Source: Glaciimonas sp. (GTDB taxonomy: Bacteria; Pseudomonadota; Gammaproteobacteria; Burkholderiales; Burkholderiaceae_D). Taken from it: DNA of 64,000 nt. The stretch lies in NCBI GenBank assembly GCA_012927585.1, contig JABBOY010000003.1:62001-126000 (forward strand). Reading direction: 5' to 3'. Under the pieces are notes generated by a model, which was not told where the DNA came from, did no database searches, and worked only from the letters and a program-made list of their open reading frames with translations. The stretch's first letter is position 1; each line of letters starts with the position of its first letter. The translations under genes were made by a program, and so were the position numbers. Shown in pieces: positions 8,646 through 18,248 of this stretch.

Positions 8646-10993
8646 AACCGAGCATGAACAAAGGCGCCGGTCAGCGCATCGCGCTAGTCGACGGCATCGA
8701 AAAAGTGAGCGGCCGCGCCAAGTACACGGCCGATCTGTTTACACCGGATGCGCTGGCCGGACGCATTTTCCGCAGCCCTTACGCGCACGCCGAAATCATC
8801 CGTATCGATACCTCGGAAGCGTTGAAACTGCCGGGAGTGGTTGCAGTGATCACGGGCGACGCTTGCGATAAGGCATACGGCATCTTGCCGGTGGCACAAA
8901 ATGAATTTCCGCTGGCGCGCGAGCGGATTCGGTATTTCGGCGAGCCGGTGGCGGCCGTTGCCGCGGTTGACGATGCGACCGCAGCGGCCGCTCTGAAACT
9001 GATTCGTCTCGAAGTGCGCGAACTACCGGTGTATACCGATGCTGCCAGCGCCCGGGCACCGGATGCGGTGCTGCTGCACGGCGACAAGAAAGGCAATCTG
9101 GAGCGCGAGGTACACAATGAATTCGGCGACACCGAAGCCGGTTTTGCCGCAGCCGACCTGGTGCGCGAAGAGAGCTTCGAATGCGCGGAAGTCACGCACG
9201 CGCACATGGAGCCGCACGCTGCGATGGCCAGCTTTGACGTCGAACGCAATCAATTGACGATGCATACGGTCAGCCAGGTGCCGTACTACGTGCATCTGAC
9301 GCTGGCGCGCTGCCTCGACCTCGATACCTCGCGCATCCGCGTCATCAAGCCGTTCGTTGGCGGCGGCTTTGGCGCTCGTACCGAAACCCTCAATTTCGAA
9401 GTTATCTGCGCGCTGCTGGCACGCGCCGCCGGCGGCACCGTGCGTCTAAAGCTGTCGCGCGAAGAAACTTTCCTGACCCATCGCGGCCGTCCGCAAAGCC
9501 AGATTCGCCTCAAGCTGGGGATGAAGCAGGATGGCCGCCTCACCGCCTGCCATCTGGAAATGGTGATGCGCGGCGGTGCTTATGGCGGCTATGGCATCGT
9601 CACCATTCTGTATGCCGGCGCGCTGTTGAACGGTCTGTATAACCTGCCGGCGGTCAAGTACGACGGCTACCGGGTATACAGCAACACGCCGCCATGCGGC
9701 GCGATGCGCGGCCACGGTTCCGTGAATACCCGCTTCGCCTTCGAGGCGTTAATGGACTCAATGGCCAAGGAACTCGGGCTTGATCCGCTCACTGTGCGCC
9801 GGCGCAACCTGCTGGCGGCGCCGACCGACACCCTCAACGGCCTGAAAGTGATTTCATACGGCTTGCCGGAATGCATCGACCGGGTTGAACAAGCCAGCCG
9901 CTGGCGCGAGCGGATCGACAAGATGCCGCCGGGACGCGGTCTCGGCATCGCCTGTTCGCACTTCGTCAGCGGCTCGGCCAAGCCAGTGCACTGGACTGGC
10001 GAGCCGCATGCGACAGTGATCCTGAAGCTTGATTTCGATGCCGGCATCACGATCCTGACCGGCGCTTCCGACATCGGCCAGGGCTCCTCGACAATCCTGA
10101 CGCAAGCGGTGGTCGAGGTGCTCGGTGTCGATTACGGCCGGGTGCGCGTGATTGCCAATGATTCTGCGATCACGCCCAAGGATAACGGTTCGTACTCATC
10201 ACGCGTAACCTTCATGGTCGGCAATGCGGCGATCCAGGCCGCCGAAAACCTGAAAAAAATCCTGCTTGAGGCTGCCGCCCGCCGCTTGCAAGTCACGCCG
10301 GAACAGGTCGATTGCCTGGGCGAAATGTATGCGGTATTCAACCAGCCTGAGCGCACTGTCGGGTTCAACGACGTGGTCGCAGAAGCATTGATCAATACCG
10401 GCACGCTCACCGTCAAGGGCACTTACACTTGCCCGATCGAGTTCCAGGGCGGCAAGCAAAAAGGCGGCGCGGTCGGCTCGACAATGGCGTTCTCGTATGC
10501 GGCTTCGGTGGTCGAAGTCAGCGTCGATAGCGAGCTGGGCACAATCACCGTCGAAAAAGTCTGGACCGCGCTCGATTGCGGTTTTGCGATCAATCCGCTA
10601 TCGGTCGAAGGCCAAGTGCAGGGCGCGGTCTGGATGGGCATGGGACAGGCTTTATCGGAAGAAACCAGCTACGCAAAAGACGGCAAGCACAGCGCCGCCA
10701 ACTTCCTCGATTACCGGGTGCCAACCATCGTTGAATCACCCGAGATTGAAGTGCATATCGTCGAAAGCATCGACCCGAACGGCCCGTTCGGCGCCAAGGA
10801 AGCCAGCGAAGGACCGCTGGCCGGAATACCGGCGGCGGTTGCGGCCGCGGTGCAGCATGCGACCGGCACCAAGATCACCCGCTTGCCGATGACGCCGAAC
10901 CTGGTGCTGGAAGCATTGAGCGGCCGCAAGCGCCCCGCCGCCACGCGCGCGCCACAGCCTGCTGCCGCCGTCACTGAAAAGGAACTTGTCTGA
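8642..10993 (+). CDS. hcrA: 4-Hydroxybenzoyl-CoA reductase alpha subunit (molybdopterin)
   Basis: Catalytic subunit (783 aa) holding the molybdenum-cytosine dinucleotide cofactor; cytoplasmic. It has the usual N-terminal hammerhead domain (about 20-130), the cofactor-binding glycine run GGGFGARTE near residue 240, and the C-terminal loop [10 protein letters not shown], where the conserved active-site glutamate of xanthine-oxidase-family enzymes lies. Full length for the family. It overlaps hcrC by four bases and shares one base with hcrB, so the three subunits are translationally coupled. Confidence 0.92.
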   Translation: MKPSMNKGAGQRIALVDGIEKVSGRAKYTADLFTPDALAGRIFRSPYAHAEIIRIDTSEALKLPGVVAVITGDACDKAYGILPVAQNEFPLARERIRYFGEPVAAVAAVDDATAAAALKLIRLEVRELPVYTDAASARAPDAVLLHGDKKGNLEREVHNEFGDTEAGFAAADLVREESFECAEVTHAHMEPHAAMASFDVERNQLTMHTVSQVPYYVHLTLARCLDLDTSRIRVIKPFVGGGFGARTETLNFEVICALLARAAGGTVRLKLSREETFLTHRGRPQSQIRLKLGMKQDGRLTACHLEMVMRGGAYGGYGIVTILYAGALLNGLYNLPAVKYDGYRVYSNTPPCGAMRGHGSVNTRFAFEALMDSMAKELGLDPLTVRRRNLLAAPTDTLNGLKVISYGLPECIDRVEQASRWRERIDKMPPGRGLGIACSHFVSGSAKPVHWTGEPHATVILKLDFDAGITILTGASDIGQGSSTILTQAVVEVLGVDYGRVRVIANDSAITPKDNGSYSSRVTFMVGNAAIQAAENLKKILLEAAARRLQVTPEQVDCLGEMYAVFNQPERTVGFNDVVAEALINTGTLTVKGTYTCPIEFQGGKQKGGAVGSTMAFSYAASVVEVSVDSELGTITVEKVWTALDCGFAINPLSVEGQVQGAVWMGMGQALSEETSYAKDGKHSAANFLDYRVPTIVESPEIEVHIVESIDPNGPFGAKEASEGPLAGIPAAVAAAVQHATGTKITRLPMTPNLVLEALSGRKRPAATRAPQPAAAVTEKELV

Positions 10994-12006
10994 TGGAACT
11001 GCTCTCTCAATTCAAGCTGTTGCGGCCGAGTTCGGTCGCCGAGGCCATCGCAGCGCGCGCCGGCAAAAGCGGCGCCCGCTTCCTGGCCGGCGGCACCGAC
11101 CTGCTGACTAACATGCGGCACGGCCTGGTACAGCCCGAAATTCTGATTGACCTCGGCGGCGTCGCCGAGCTGCGCGGCATTTCGCACGATGCGCACGATG
11201 CGCACGATGGTCAGGTGCTACGCATCGGTGCCGGCACTACGCTCCAACAACTGACGACCGACCCGTTGCTGCGCGATACCCCGGCGCTGATTGAAGCGGC
11301 GCTGGCGATTGCCGGCCCGACCCATCGCGCGGTCGGTACCGTCGGCGGCAACCTGTGCCTCGATACCCGCTGCCAGTTCTACAACCAGAGCGACAGCTGG
11401 CGCGAAGCCAATAATTTTTGCATGAAAATTGCCGGCGACACTTGCCACGTCGCGCCCAAATCGGATCGCTGTTACGCCGCCTACAGCGGCGATCTGGCGC
11501 CAGCGTTAATGGTGCTTGGCGCGGTGGCCGAGATCGCCGGCCCATCCGGCGTGCGCCACAGCCCGCTGGCTGAAATCTATGCCGACGACGGCATCGCCTA
11601 CCTGACACTGGCACCGGAAGAAATGCTGGTTGCGGTGCGCGTGCCGCTGGTTGCCAACCGGCGCGGCCTACGCGGGTTACGCTCGGGCTACCAGAAAATC
11701 CGTGTGCGTGGCGCGCTCGACTTCCCGCTGGCCGGGGTCGCGGTTGCATTACGCTGTGAAAATAATCAGCTGCACGATTTGCGCGTCGCCGTCACCGGCG
11801 CCGATTCGCGCCCGCTGCTGATCAACGGCCTCGACGCGTTGTGCGGCATCGCGCTCAATGATGCGCTGGCGCAACTCGACAAGCTGCTGCGCAAGCAGGT
11901 CGGCCCGATGGAAACCTCCATCACGCCGGCGGCCTACCGCCGCCGTGTGCTGCCGGTGCTGGCGCGGCGCGTGATCGGCCGGCTGATCGCAGCCGATGCC
12001 GAGTAA
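10993..12006 (+). CDS. hcrB: 4-Hydroxybenzoyl-CoA reductase beta subunit (FAD, extra [4Fe-4S])
   Basis: FAD subunit (337 aa) with FLAGGTDLL near residue 30 and GPTHRAVGTVGGNL at 108-121. Its decisive feature is an insertion with four cysteines at 127, 143, 151 and 160. The spacings 16, 8 and 9 equal those I recall for the extra [4Fe-4S] cluster of the Thauera enzyme, which separates 4-hydroxybenzoyl-CoA reductase from ordinary xanthine-dehydrogenase-like enzymes. A 9-bp unit (GCACGATGC-type) is repeated about three times in tandem at 11186-11209 and encodes His-Asp-Ala repeats in a surface loop. Operon: hcrC-hcrA-hcrB-xdhC. Confidence 0.93.
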   Translation: MELLSQFKLLRPSSVAEAIAARAGKSGARFLAGGTDLLTNMRHGLVQPEILIDLGGVAELRGISHDAHDAHDGQVLRIGAGTTLQQLTTDPLLRDTPALIEAALAIAGPTHRAVGTVGGNLCLDTRCQFYNQSDSWREANNFCMKIAGDTCHVAPKSDRCYAAYSGDLAPALMVLGAVAEIAGPSGVRHSPLAEIYADDGIAYLTLAPEEMLVAVRVPLVANRRGLRGLRSGYQKIRVRGALDFPLAGVAVALRCENNQLHDLRVAVTGADSRPLLINGLDALCGIALNDALAQLDKLLRKQVGPMETSITPAAYRRRVLPVLARRVIGRLIAADAE

Positions 12007-12009
12007 ACC

Positions 12010-13017
12010 ATGGACAGCGTCGACCTGCAGGTATTGAAGACGGCCGCCGCCTGGTCGCGCGCCGGCTACCGCTCGACCCTCAGCACCGTGACCCGCACCT
12101 GGGGTTCGGCGCCGCGTCCGGTCGGCGCGATGATGCTGATCCGTAACGATGGCTTGGTGGTCGGGTCGGTCTCCGGCGGCTGCATCGAAGACGACCTGAT
12201 CGAGCGCGTGAAGGACGGCCAGCTCGGCTTGAGCAAGCCGGAACTGACCAGCTACGGCGCCTCTGGCGATAAAGACAGGCACTTCGGCCTGCCATGCGGC
12301 GGCACGCTGCAACTGGTGCTGGAACCGATCAGCGACTACCACTGGATAGCCGACATTCTCGACATGCTGGAGCGCGGCATCCCGGCAACCCGCACGCTCG
12401 ACATGCAGAGCGGCGCCATCACGTTAACAGCGGCCAGCGCCGGCAGTGCGCTGTGCCGATTCGATGGCCGCAACCTAACCAGCACCTTCGGCCCGCGCTA
12501 CCGGCTGCTGATCATCGGTGGCGGCCAGCTCTCGGTCTATCTGGCGCAAGTCGCGCTCGGGCTCGACTACCAGATCACCGTCTGCGACCCCCGCGAAGAA
12601 TATGCCGACAGCTGGTCGGTTCCCGGCGTCACACTGACGCGCGAAATGCCCGACGACGCGGTGATCGCGCTGCGGATGGACACCCACTGCGCGGTCGTGG
12701 CGCTGACGCACGACCCGAAGCTGGACGATATGGCGCTACTGGAAGCCTTGAAATCACCGGCCTTCTATGTCGGCGCGCTCGGCTCGCGCGCGAACCATGC
12801 CAGGCGGCGCGAACGGCTGCAACTATTCGACCTGACACCGGAGCAGATCAACCGCTTGCGCGGCCCGATCGGCCTCTATATCGGCAGCCGCACCCCGCCC
12901 GAAATCGCGATCTCGATCCTGGCAGAAATGACCAGCATCAGAAATGGAGTGCTGCCGGCCGATAATTCACGAGCACCGACATTGGTGGAGGCAGGTGGGA
13001 ACATCTGTTTGGCTTAA
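12010..13017 (+). CDS. XdhC/CoxI-family molybdenum cofactor maturation factor
   Basis: Likely binds, sulfurates or hands over the molybdenum cofactor to HcrA (335 aa). The N-terminal XdhC domain has the conserved segments TWGSAPRPVGAMM and VGSVSGGCIEDDL; the C-terminal Rossmann domain begins LLIIGGGQLSVYLAQ near residue 165. It starts three bases after the hcrB stop, so it is the last gene of the hcr operon. XdhC-type chaperones are known to be needed by molybdenum hydroxylases. Confidence 0.88.
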   Translation: MDSVDLQVLKTAAAWSRAGYRSTLSTVTRTWGSAPRPVGAMMLIRNDGLVVGSVSGGCIEDDLIERVKDGQLGLSKPELTSYGASGDKDRHFGLPCGGTLQLVLEPISDYHWIADILDMLERGIPATRTLDMQSGAITLTAASAGSALCRFDGRNLTSTFGPRYRLLIIGGGQLSVYLAQVALGLDYQITVCDPREEYADSWSVPGVTLTREMPDDAVIALRMDTHCAVVALTHDPKLDDMALLEALKSPAFYVGALGSRANHARRRERLQLFDLTPEQINRLRGPIGLYIGSRTPPEIAISILAEMTSIRNGVLPADNSRAPTLVEAGGNICLA

Positions 13018-13062
13018 TGGTCACAACCAGCAATATAAAGCCGCAGTTTTTTGGATAACGAC

Positions 13063-13132
13063 ATACTGTATGCCGTATTTTAAAATACCTGCCAAAAACA
13101 TGCGTAGAACAGCTTGTTTTAGACGATACTCA
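13063..13132 (+). repeat. Dispersed CGCAT/ATGCG palindromic repeat, copy 1 (left arm decayed)
   Basis: Left box ATACTG at 13063 and ATACTC at 13126, with ATGCG at 13100, 26 bp before the right box as in the other copies. The left palindrome arm is mutated (TACCTGC). It lies between the convergent 3' ends of xdhC and fdhD and has no T-run, so it is not an ordinary terminator. Confidence 0.6.
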
Positions 13133-13147
13133 TGCTTAAATATTTTT

Positions 13148-14065
13148 TCAAGCCAGTCGCTGCGGATGGCTGAAGGCGGTCAGCCGGCCCTGCCGCACAA
13201 AGCCGCATAGCGTGATACCGAGTTGATCCGCCGCTTCGATCGCAAGCGAGGTTGGCGCCGATACCGCAGCGACCAGTTCAATACCGGCGCGCGCCGCCTT
13301 GACGATTAGCTCCAGGCTGACGCGCCCGGACAGCAGCACGCCGCAACCGGCGGTAGGCAAGCCGCGCAACAAACGCTGACCAATCACCTTGTCCATAGCG
13401 TTGTGACGGCCGAGGTCTTCGGCGCTGGCGAGCAGTGCGCCCGCGCCCGAAAACAACGCCGCCGCATGGCTGCCGCCAGTGCGGTTGAATACCGCTTGCC
13501 GGCTTTGCAGCGCCGCCATCAGCGGCTCAAAACTGGCCGGAGCGATACGCAACGTGTCGAGTACCGACGGCAGTCCGGCCCTGATATCGCCGGCATGGTC
13601 GACGCCGCCACAGACACCGCACGAACTGGCAATGAAGCCACCGTGCCGCTGGCTGCTCGCTTTCGACGGTTGCACCAGGCGTACCCGTACCAGGTTCGAG
13701 GCATCTGGACAGAACGCCATTTCGGCGATGTCGGCCATTGTCTCGATGATGCTCTCCGTAAACAGGAAACCGGCGCACAGCGCCAACGCTTCCGGCGCGG
13801 CCGCATCGCCAAGCACGCCGTCTGCCGGCAGGAAAGCGGCAGCGGCGGCAATGTCGGTGCGGGTCCACATCAGCGTGTAAAGGCCGACCTCGGCCACATC
13901 CATGAACAGCGCCTGTTCCTCGACCACCCAGCAATCCTCCTCGACCGCCACCCGGGCGGCAGCCGCACGGCGGTACGACGACACCCGGCGCATGCCGGCA
14001 GTGGCAACCACCGGCATCAGGGTGGACAGAGCAACTGCTTTGGCCGCACTTTCAACTTCCGCCAT
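13148..14065 (-). CDS. fdhD: FdhD-type sulfurtransferase for molybdenum oxidoreductases
   Basis: Transfers sulfur to the molybdenum cofactor of formate-dehydrogenase-type enzymes (305 aa). The conserved cysteine pair is in CGVCGG near residue 157, and SAEDLGRHNAMDKV is the family signature. The ATG at 14065 has AAAGAGGTG upstream; a TTG at 14086 that overlaps the previous gene is less likely. It directly follows the molybdopterin oxidoreductase gene on the same strand, so that enzyme is its probable client. Confidence 0.9.
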   Translation of the reverse strand: MAEVESAAKAVALSTLMPVVATAGMRRVSSYRRAAAARVAVEEDCWVVEEQALFMDVAEVGLYTLMWTRTDIAAAAAFLPADGVLGDAAAPEALALCAGFLFTESIIETMADIAEMAFCPDASNLVRVRLVQPSKASSQRHGGFIASSCGVCGGVDHAGDIRAGLPSVLDTLRIAPASFEPLMAALQSRQAVFNRTGGSHAAALFSGAGALLASAEDLGRHNAMDKVIGQRLLRGLPTAGCGVLLSGRVSLELIVKAARAGIELVAAVSAPTSLAIEAADQLGITLCGFVRQGRLTAFSHPQRLA

Positions 14066-14076
14066 ATGCACCTCTT

Positions 14077-16824
14077 TCAGGCGCAACTGACTGCGCCCAA
14101 CCGTTTGACGCTAACGCGCACAATGTCGGCGCCGGAGCCGGTGGCGTCGGTCAATTCGATCGACATCGGCGTAATCGCATTGAGGGTCGGCGCCTTCAGG
14201 TCTTTCGCATACGGCGTTGCCCAGTGACCGAACTGGCCGACAATCACCAGCGTGTCGGGCCGGATGCCCTGCATGACGATCGCCTCGCCTTGGGTCGAGC
14301 CGAGCACCGAAGTAATTTCGAGCAAGTCGCCTTCGCTAATCCCCAGCCCGGCGGCGGCGGCGCTATTGATCATGACACCACCGTGGCCGCGCACGTTTTG
14401 CGACAGTTCATCCATCAGCTGGATGCCGACGTTGCCGCCGGCGTGATACTGCATGCTTTTGGTGGCGATCAGCCAGAACGGGAAATCGGCCGGCTGGTGG
14501 CCGCGCCGCACCAGATCGCGCTCCCATTTGCCGGCGAAATCGTGCCATACCGGCAGCGGTTGGTATTCTTCGAGCTGCTCGTCCCACCAGCCGATTTCAC
14601 CTTCATGCAGCCGGTTCGCCAACTCGCGCCCGGAGCGCATCAAACGTTCCTGGTAGGGCAATTCAAAACGCAGGTTCTGCTTTTTAAGAGTCGGATACAA
14701 GTACCAGCCGGTTTGCGTATACGGCCTGCTCATCAGACCGTTCTGCTTGAACCAGTCGAGGTCGTGCACTTCGGCGCCATCGGTCAGTTCGTGGCTGGCG
14801 GCGCGGCAGACCGCATCCCAGATCGCATCAACCCCATGCACCTGATCTGTGGCCAGCGAAAAGTCGCGCTGCTCCGTCTTCAATGGCACGCCGCAGGCAC
14901 CGCGGTTAATCGCAGCATTGAAATTTTCAAGCAGGCCGGTGCGCTGTGCCAGTTCAGTCGCAATCCAGGTAAAGTCGCGCGCCTCGCCTTGCGGCGCGAC
15001 CACCGCCTGGCGCAGTACAAAGCCCTGATGCAACCAGTACTGTTCCATGAATTTGGTGCGTCCGAGCCGGATCAACTGCGTACTTTCGAGGTCGCTCGCT
15101 TCCGGCAGCAAGATGTCAGCCATGTGGTTGGTTTCGTCCCGCGTGTACGCGAAACAGACGGTGAACGGAAAACTGGCCATCGTGGCGGCCACCGCATCGG
15201 TATCCCAGAATGAAATCGCCGGGTTGGTGCGATAGGCAAACCAGATATCGGGCTTGCTGGTGGCCGGCCAGTTTTCCGGCAGCTCTTTCTGGAACATCCA
15301 GGCCAGGTGGGTCGGCCCGAGCGCCTGGCTCCAGGCGCCGTTGCTGCCGACCAGCGGCACCAGCGTGCGGTGCGCATTGCGTCCGGTCGGCTGCTTTTGC
15401 CACGTGTCTTTTTCAGTTGGATTGAGCTTGTTCAACATGAAGCCGTCCGGGCCGGGTACCACGCTCTGGTGCCGGTCTTCCTGCGGCCGGTTGATACGCA
15501 CCGTGGTGCCGAGCGTACCGCCCGGAACTTCCAGCGCCCCCACCAGCACCGCCAGCATAGTGCGCGACCAGCAACATTCGTACGCGCCCCAGCCGTTATT
15601 CACGGTCTTGCCGAGCGTTACCGCAACCGGCCGGAACGGCAGCGTCATGCCATCGACTTCAATGCTCTGGCCGACGCAGGCCTGATCGAGAAATTCATTG
15701 GCAATGCGGCGGATCTTGGCCGCTGGCACATCGCAGATCGCGCTAGCCCATTCCGGGCTGTATTGCTGCATGTGCTTTACCAGCAGCGTATACGACGTGT
15801 CGGCCGCGATATCGGTATGTTGCCAGCTTTGCTGGTCTGCGCCGATCTCGATCGCCTGCGCTACCCGCACGCTGCCTTCCAACAGCGGCACGCTGTCCGG
15901 CGTGTCGTGCGCCACCGCACACTTGCTGCGCGTATCCCACAGCAGCGGCTTGAAGCTGATCGTATCGCGCAAAAAATAGCCATGCGGCCCGACCAAGTAC
16001 GGCGAAGAAGTCATGTCGCGCAGGAACGCAATGTCGAGCCGCTCGCGCGCATGTTCATGCAGCAGCACGTGGATCATCGCAAACATGAATGCCGGATCGG
16101 TTTTCGGCTTAATCGGCACCCATTCGGCCGAGGCGGCGGCAGTGACCGACAGGTGCGGTTCGACCTGCACCCGTCTGGCTCCGCGCACCCGCGCCGCCGC
16201 ATGACGCGATACCGCGCACGGACCGCCTGTGACTTCGACATTGGCGCCGAACGAAACGATGTAATTGGCATACGGCGTATCGGCCGATACCGTGAACGCA
16301 CGGTGCCAGAATTCGCCGTACAGGTGTTCCGAATGCACGCATTTGACGCCTTGGCCTGAGCCGAAGCTGTAATCAATCGTGCCCCAGGCCGATAGAAAAG
16401 CTGGAAACGCGCCCATGTAGCTGGCCGGAGTACCGCCGTGGCCGAAAGTAGCGGCCACCCGCGGCAGACCGTGCTCGTCGCTCAAGCCCTTGGCACGAAC
16501 CTCGTTGAGCCTGGCGGCCACCAGATCGAGCGCTTCGTCCCAGCTAATCGGCACGAAGCCGGGATCTTCATCGCGCCCCTTGTTCGGGTTGGTGCGCTTC
16601 ATCGGACTGAGGATGCGATGCGGATTGTAGGTCTTCTGGATCAGACCGTAGGCCTTGACGCACGGCTTGCCGTCGGCCGGATGCAAGCCGGCGCCGGCGA
16701 AGTTGGGACATATCTCGGTGGCCACTCCATGCTCCACCTTGACCGTCAGCAAATCCGGCCCGGAAACGCAGTTGTAACAATAAGTGGGGATATGCCGGCT
16801 GTCGGCGGACTGCTCGCTGCTCAT
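14077..16824 (-). CDS. Molybdopterin oxidoreductase, DMSO reductase family (PadB-like candidate)
   Basis: Large catalytic subunit (915 aa) with a bis-MGD fold and no Tat signal, so probably cytoplasmic. N-terminal cysteines are at 16, 19, 39 and 55; the usual C-x2-C-x3-C-x(n)-C iron-sulfur motif lacks its third cysteine where the sequence reads CYNCVSGPD. Cys162 in KCVHSEHLYG is the likely molybdenum ligand. The overall motifs recall the catalytic subunit of phenylacetyl-CoA:acceptor oxidoreductase (PadB), which would suit the aromatic neighbourhood, but I cannot confirm this. No ferredoxin-like or membrane partner subunit is adjacent. Start ATG 16824 follows GGGAGGAG. fdhD comes next. Confidence 0.75.
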   Translation of the reverse strand: MSSEQSADSRHIPTYCYNCVSGPDLLTVKVEHGVATEICPNFAGAGLHPADGKPCVKAYGLIQKTYNPHRILSPMKRTNPNKGRDEDPGFVPISWDEALDLVAARLNEVRAKGLSDEHGLPRVAATFGHGGTPASYMGAFPAFLSAWGTIDYSFGSGQGVKCVHSEHLYGEFWHRAFTVSADTPYANYIVSFGANVEVTGGPCAVSRHAAARVRGARRVQVEPHLSVTAAASAEWVPIKPKTDPAFMFAMIHVLLHEHARERLDIAFLRDMTSSPYLVGPHGYFLRDTISFKPLLWDTRSKCAVAHDTPDSVPLLEGSVRVAQAIEIGADQQSWQHTDIAADTSYTLLVKHMQQYSPEWASAICDVPAAKIRRIANEFLDQACVGQSIEVDGMTLPFRPVAVTLGKTVNNGWGAYECCWSRTMLAVLVGALEVPGGTLGTTVRINRPQEDRHQSVVPGPDGFMLNKLNPTEKDTWQKQPTGRNAHRTLVPLVGSNGAWSQALGPTHLAWMFQKELPENWPATSKPDIWFAYRTNPAISFWDTDAVAATMASFPFTVCFAYTRDETNHMADILLPEASDLESTQLIRLGRTKFMEQYWLHQGFVLRQAVVAPQGEARDFTWIATELAQRTGLLENFNAAINRGACGVPLKTEQRDFSLATDQVHGVDAIWDAVCRAASHELTDGAEVHDLDWFKQNGLMSRPYTQTGWYLYPTLKKQNLRFELPYQERLMRSGRELANRLHEGEIGWWDEQLEEYQPLPVWHDFAGKWERDLVRRGHQPADFPFWLIATKSMQYHAGGNVGIQLMDELSQNVRGHGGVMINSAAAAGLGISEGDLLEITSVLGSTQGEAIVMQGIRPDTLVIVGQFGHWATPYAKDLKAPTLNAITPMSIELTDATGSGADIVRVSVKRLGAVSCA

Positions 16825-17097
16825 GGAAACTCCTCCCATTCGATGCATAATCGGATACTGTCAAGTACATATTATCATACAAAATTTCATATAATATTAT
16901 TAAATCCGTATCACGATGAGGCAGATTCGATCACCTCACCCGCTACGGCGGGGCAGTACCTGAATAACTGTCAAGTTCCGCCGATTTATGCAAAAAACGT
17001 AGCAGCCTGTGCATTGAAAGACACCATGCGCGCCCGTTTTGAAATCGTCTTGGTGTCGTTCGGCACCCTTAGTCAAATCCGAGTTGACGCCAATATG
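16825..17097. other. AT-rich promoter region of the molybdopterin oxidoreductase gene
   Basis: This 273-bp gap contains a very AT-rich stretch (16860-16910) with several TATAAT-like hexamers. A stretch beginning ATACTG at 16855 distantly resembles the dispersed palindromic repeat but its palindrome core is lost. No gene is seen. Confidence 0.4.
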
Positions 17098-18207
17098 TCA
17101 TGCCCAGGCCACACGATTACGCCCTTGTCGTTTAGCTTCGTAAAGGGCCTCGTCGGCCAACAATATCGCTTCATCGAGCGAGGTTAATGTCTCGGTAAAG
17201 ATATAGATGCCGATACTGATTGAAAGAGGGTAAGTGCCACAACTGGGAATGCACTGGATTGAATGAAATGCTGCTCGAAGCTTCTCGGCAACTGTGCCAA
17301 TTTGGTTTTTGTCCAATCCAGCAAGTATTGCTATAAATTCTTCACCCCCGAAACGCCCTACAATATCTATTGTGCGTAATTCGCTTCTGCATTGCTTGGC
17401 AAACTGGCGTAGAACCGCATCACCCGTCTGATGACCAAACGTGTCATTTATCTTTTTGAAATGGTCAAGATCAATCATCAGAAGTGCTGTGGATTGATGG
17501 TTACGCCGGTAGCGTTGAAATTCATTTTCAGCCAACTCCATCACCCGTCGCCGGTTATTCAGTCCCGTGAGAGGATCTGTATAGGCTAATTGCTGCAACT
17601 CTTTCTCAAGATTTTCCCGTTGTCCAGCTTCCAGGATGAGGCTCGTGTTCAGCATTGTGAGTCGTTCCGCCTGATCGGCCAGTTTGGTTTTTTGTTCCAA
17701 AATTAACTGCTGGAGCCGATTTTCCTCCTCCAGTTCCTTCCTGAGTTTCAATTCCATCTGCAGTTCAAGATAATTTATCTCTAGTTCGTCTTGCACCTTC
17801 TTGCGCTCAGTAATATCGCGTCCCACTCCAATCAATCCTTTGAATTCCCCCGTCGATTCATCGTGAAACGGAACCTTAAATACTTCGTAGTAATGCATGA
17901 CTCCATCGTCAGTGCGGGCACGCTCCTCCGACTGCATTAATCTGCGGCCAGCGACTGCATCTCTGTCGCTCTGCATACAGGATTCTGCGAATTCCTCGGG
18001 TAAAAGCTGGTCTTCCGTTTTGCCGATGTAGTTGTTTTTATCGATACTGTAAAGATTGAGAATGACCGGGTTGCCATAGATCCACCGCAAGTCTGAATCT
18101 TTCATGAAAACAGGATCGGGAATCGAGTCTAATAACCCGGTGAATTGAGAGATCAGATGCTTGAGTTTTACGTTTTCTTCCAGTAACTGCTGCTCTCTGT
18201 CTTTCAT
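17098..18207 (-). CDS. PAS-GGDEF diguanylate cyclase
   Basis: Predicted to make cyclic-di-GMP (369 aa), soluble, no membrane segment. A PAS domain (about 20-140, ending in the GRDITERK signature) is followed by a coiled-coil linker (about 140-200) and the GGDEF domain. The active-site motif is GGEEF near 285, so catalysis is expected, and an RxxD inhibitory site (RTID) lies five residues upstream. The start codon has an AATTAAT-type leader with little ribosome-site signal. It is a lone gene between the molybdopterin oxidoreductase and two glutathione transferases. What the PAS domain senses is not visible. Confidence 0.9.
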   Translation of the reverse strand: MKDREQQLLEENVKLKHLISQFTGLLDSIPDPVFMKDSDLRWIYGNPVILNLYSIDKNNYIGKTEDQLLPEEFAESCMQSDRDAVAGRRLMQSEERARTDDGVMHYYEVFKVPFHDESTGEFKGLIGVGRDITERKKVQDELEINYLELQMELKLRKELEEENRLQQLILEQKTKLADQAERLTMLNTSLILEAGQRENLEKELQQLAYTDPLTGLNNRRRVMELAENEFQRYRRNHQSTALLMIDLDHFKKINDTFGHQTGDAVLRQFAKQCRSELRTIDIVGRFGGEEFIAILAGLDKNQIGTVAEKLRAAFHSIQCIPSCGTYPLSISIGIYIFTETLTSLDEAILLADEALYEAKRQGRNRVAWA

Positions 18208-18248
18208 ATAATTAATCCCAAGTTAAAGCTAGTAAATAATATCGACAG

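Noticed and set aside
15307..16359. Long plus-strand open frame opposite the molybdopterin oxidoreductase gene
   Set aside because: Arg/His-rich low-complexity translation with no motif, opposite a clear gene in high-GC DNA; a shadow frame.
16855..16915. Possible seventh copy of the dispersed palindromic repeat
   Set aside because: Only the left ATACTG box and a similar AT-rich filler are visible; the CGCAT/ATGCG core is absent.
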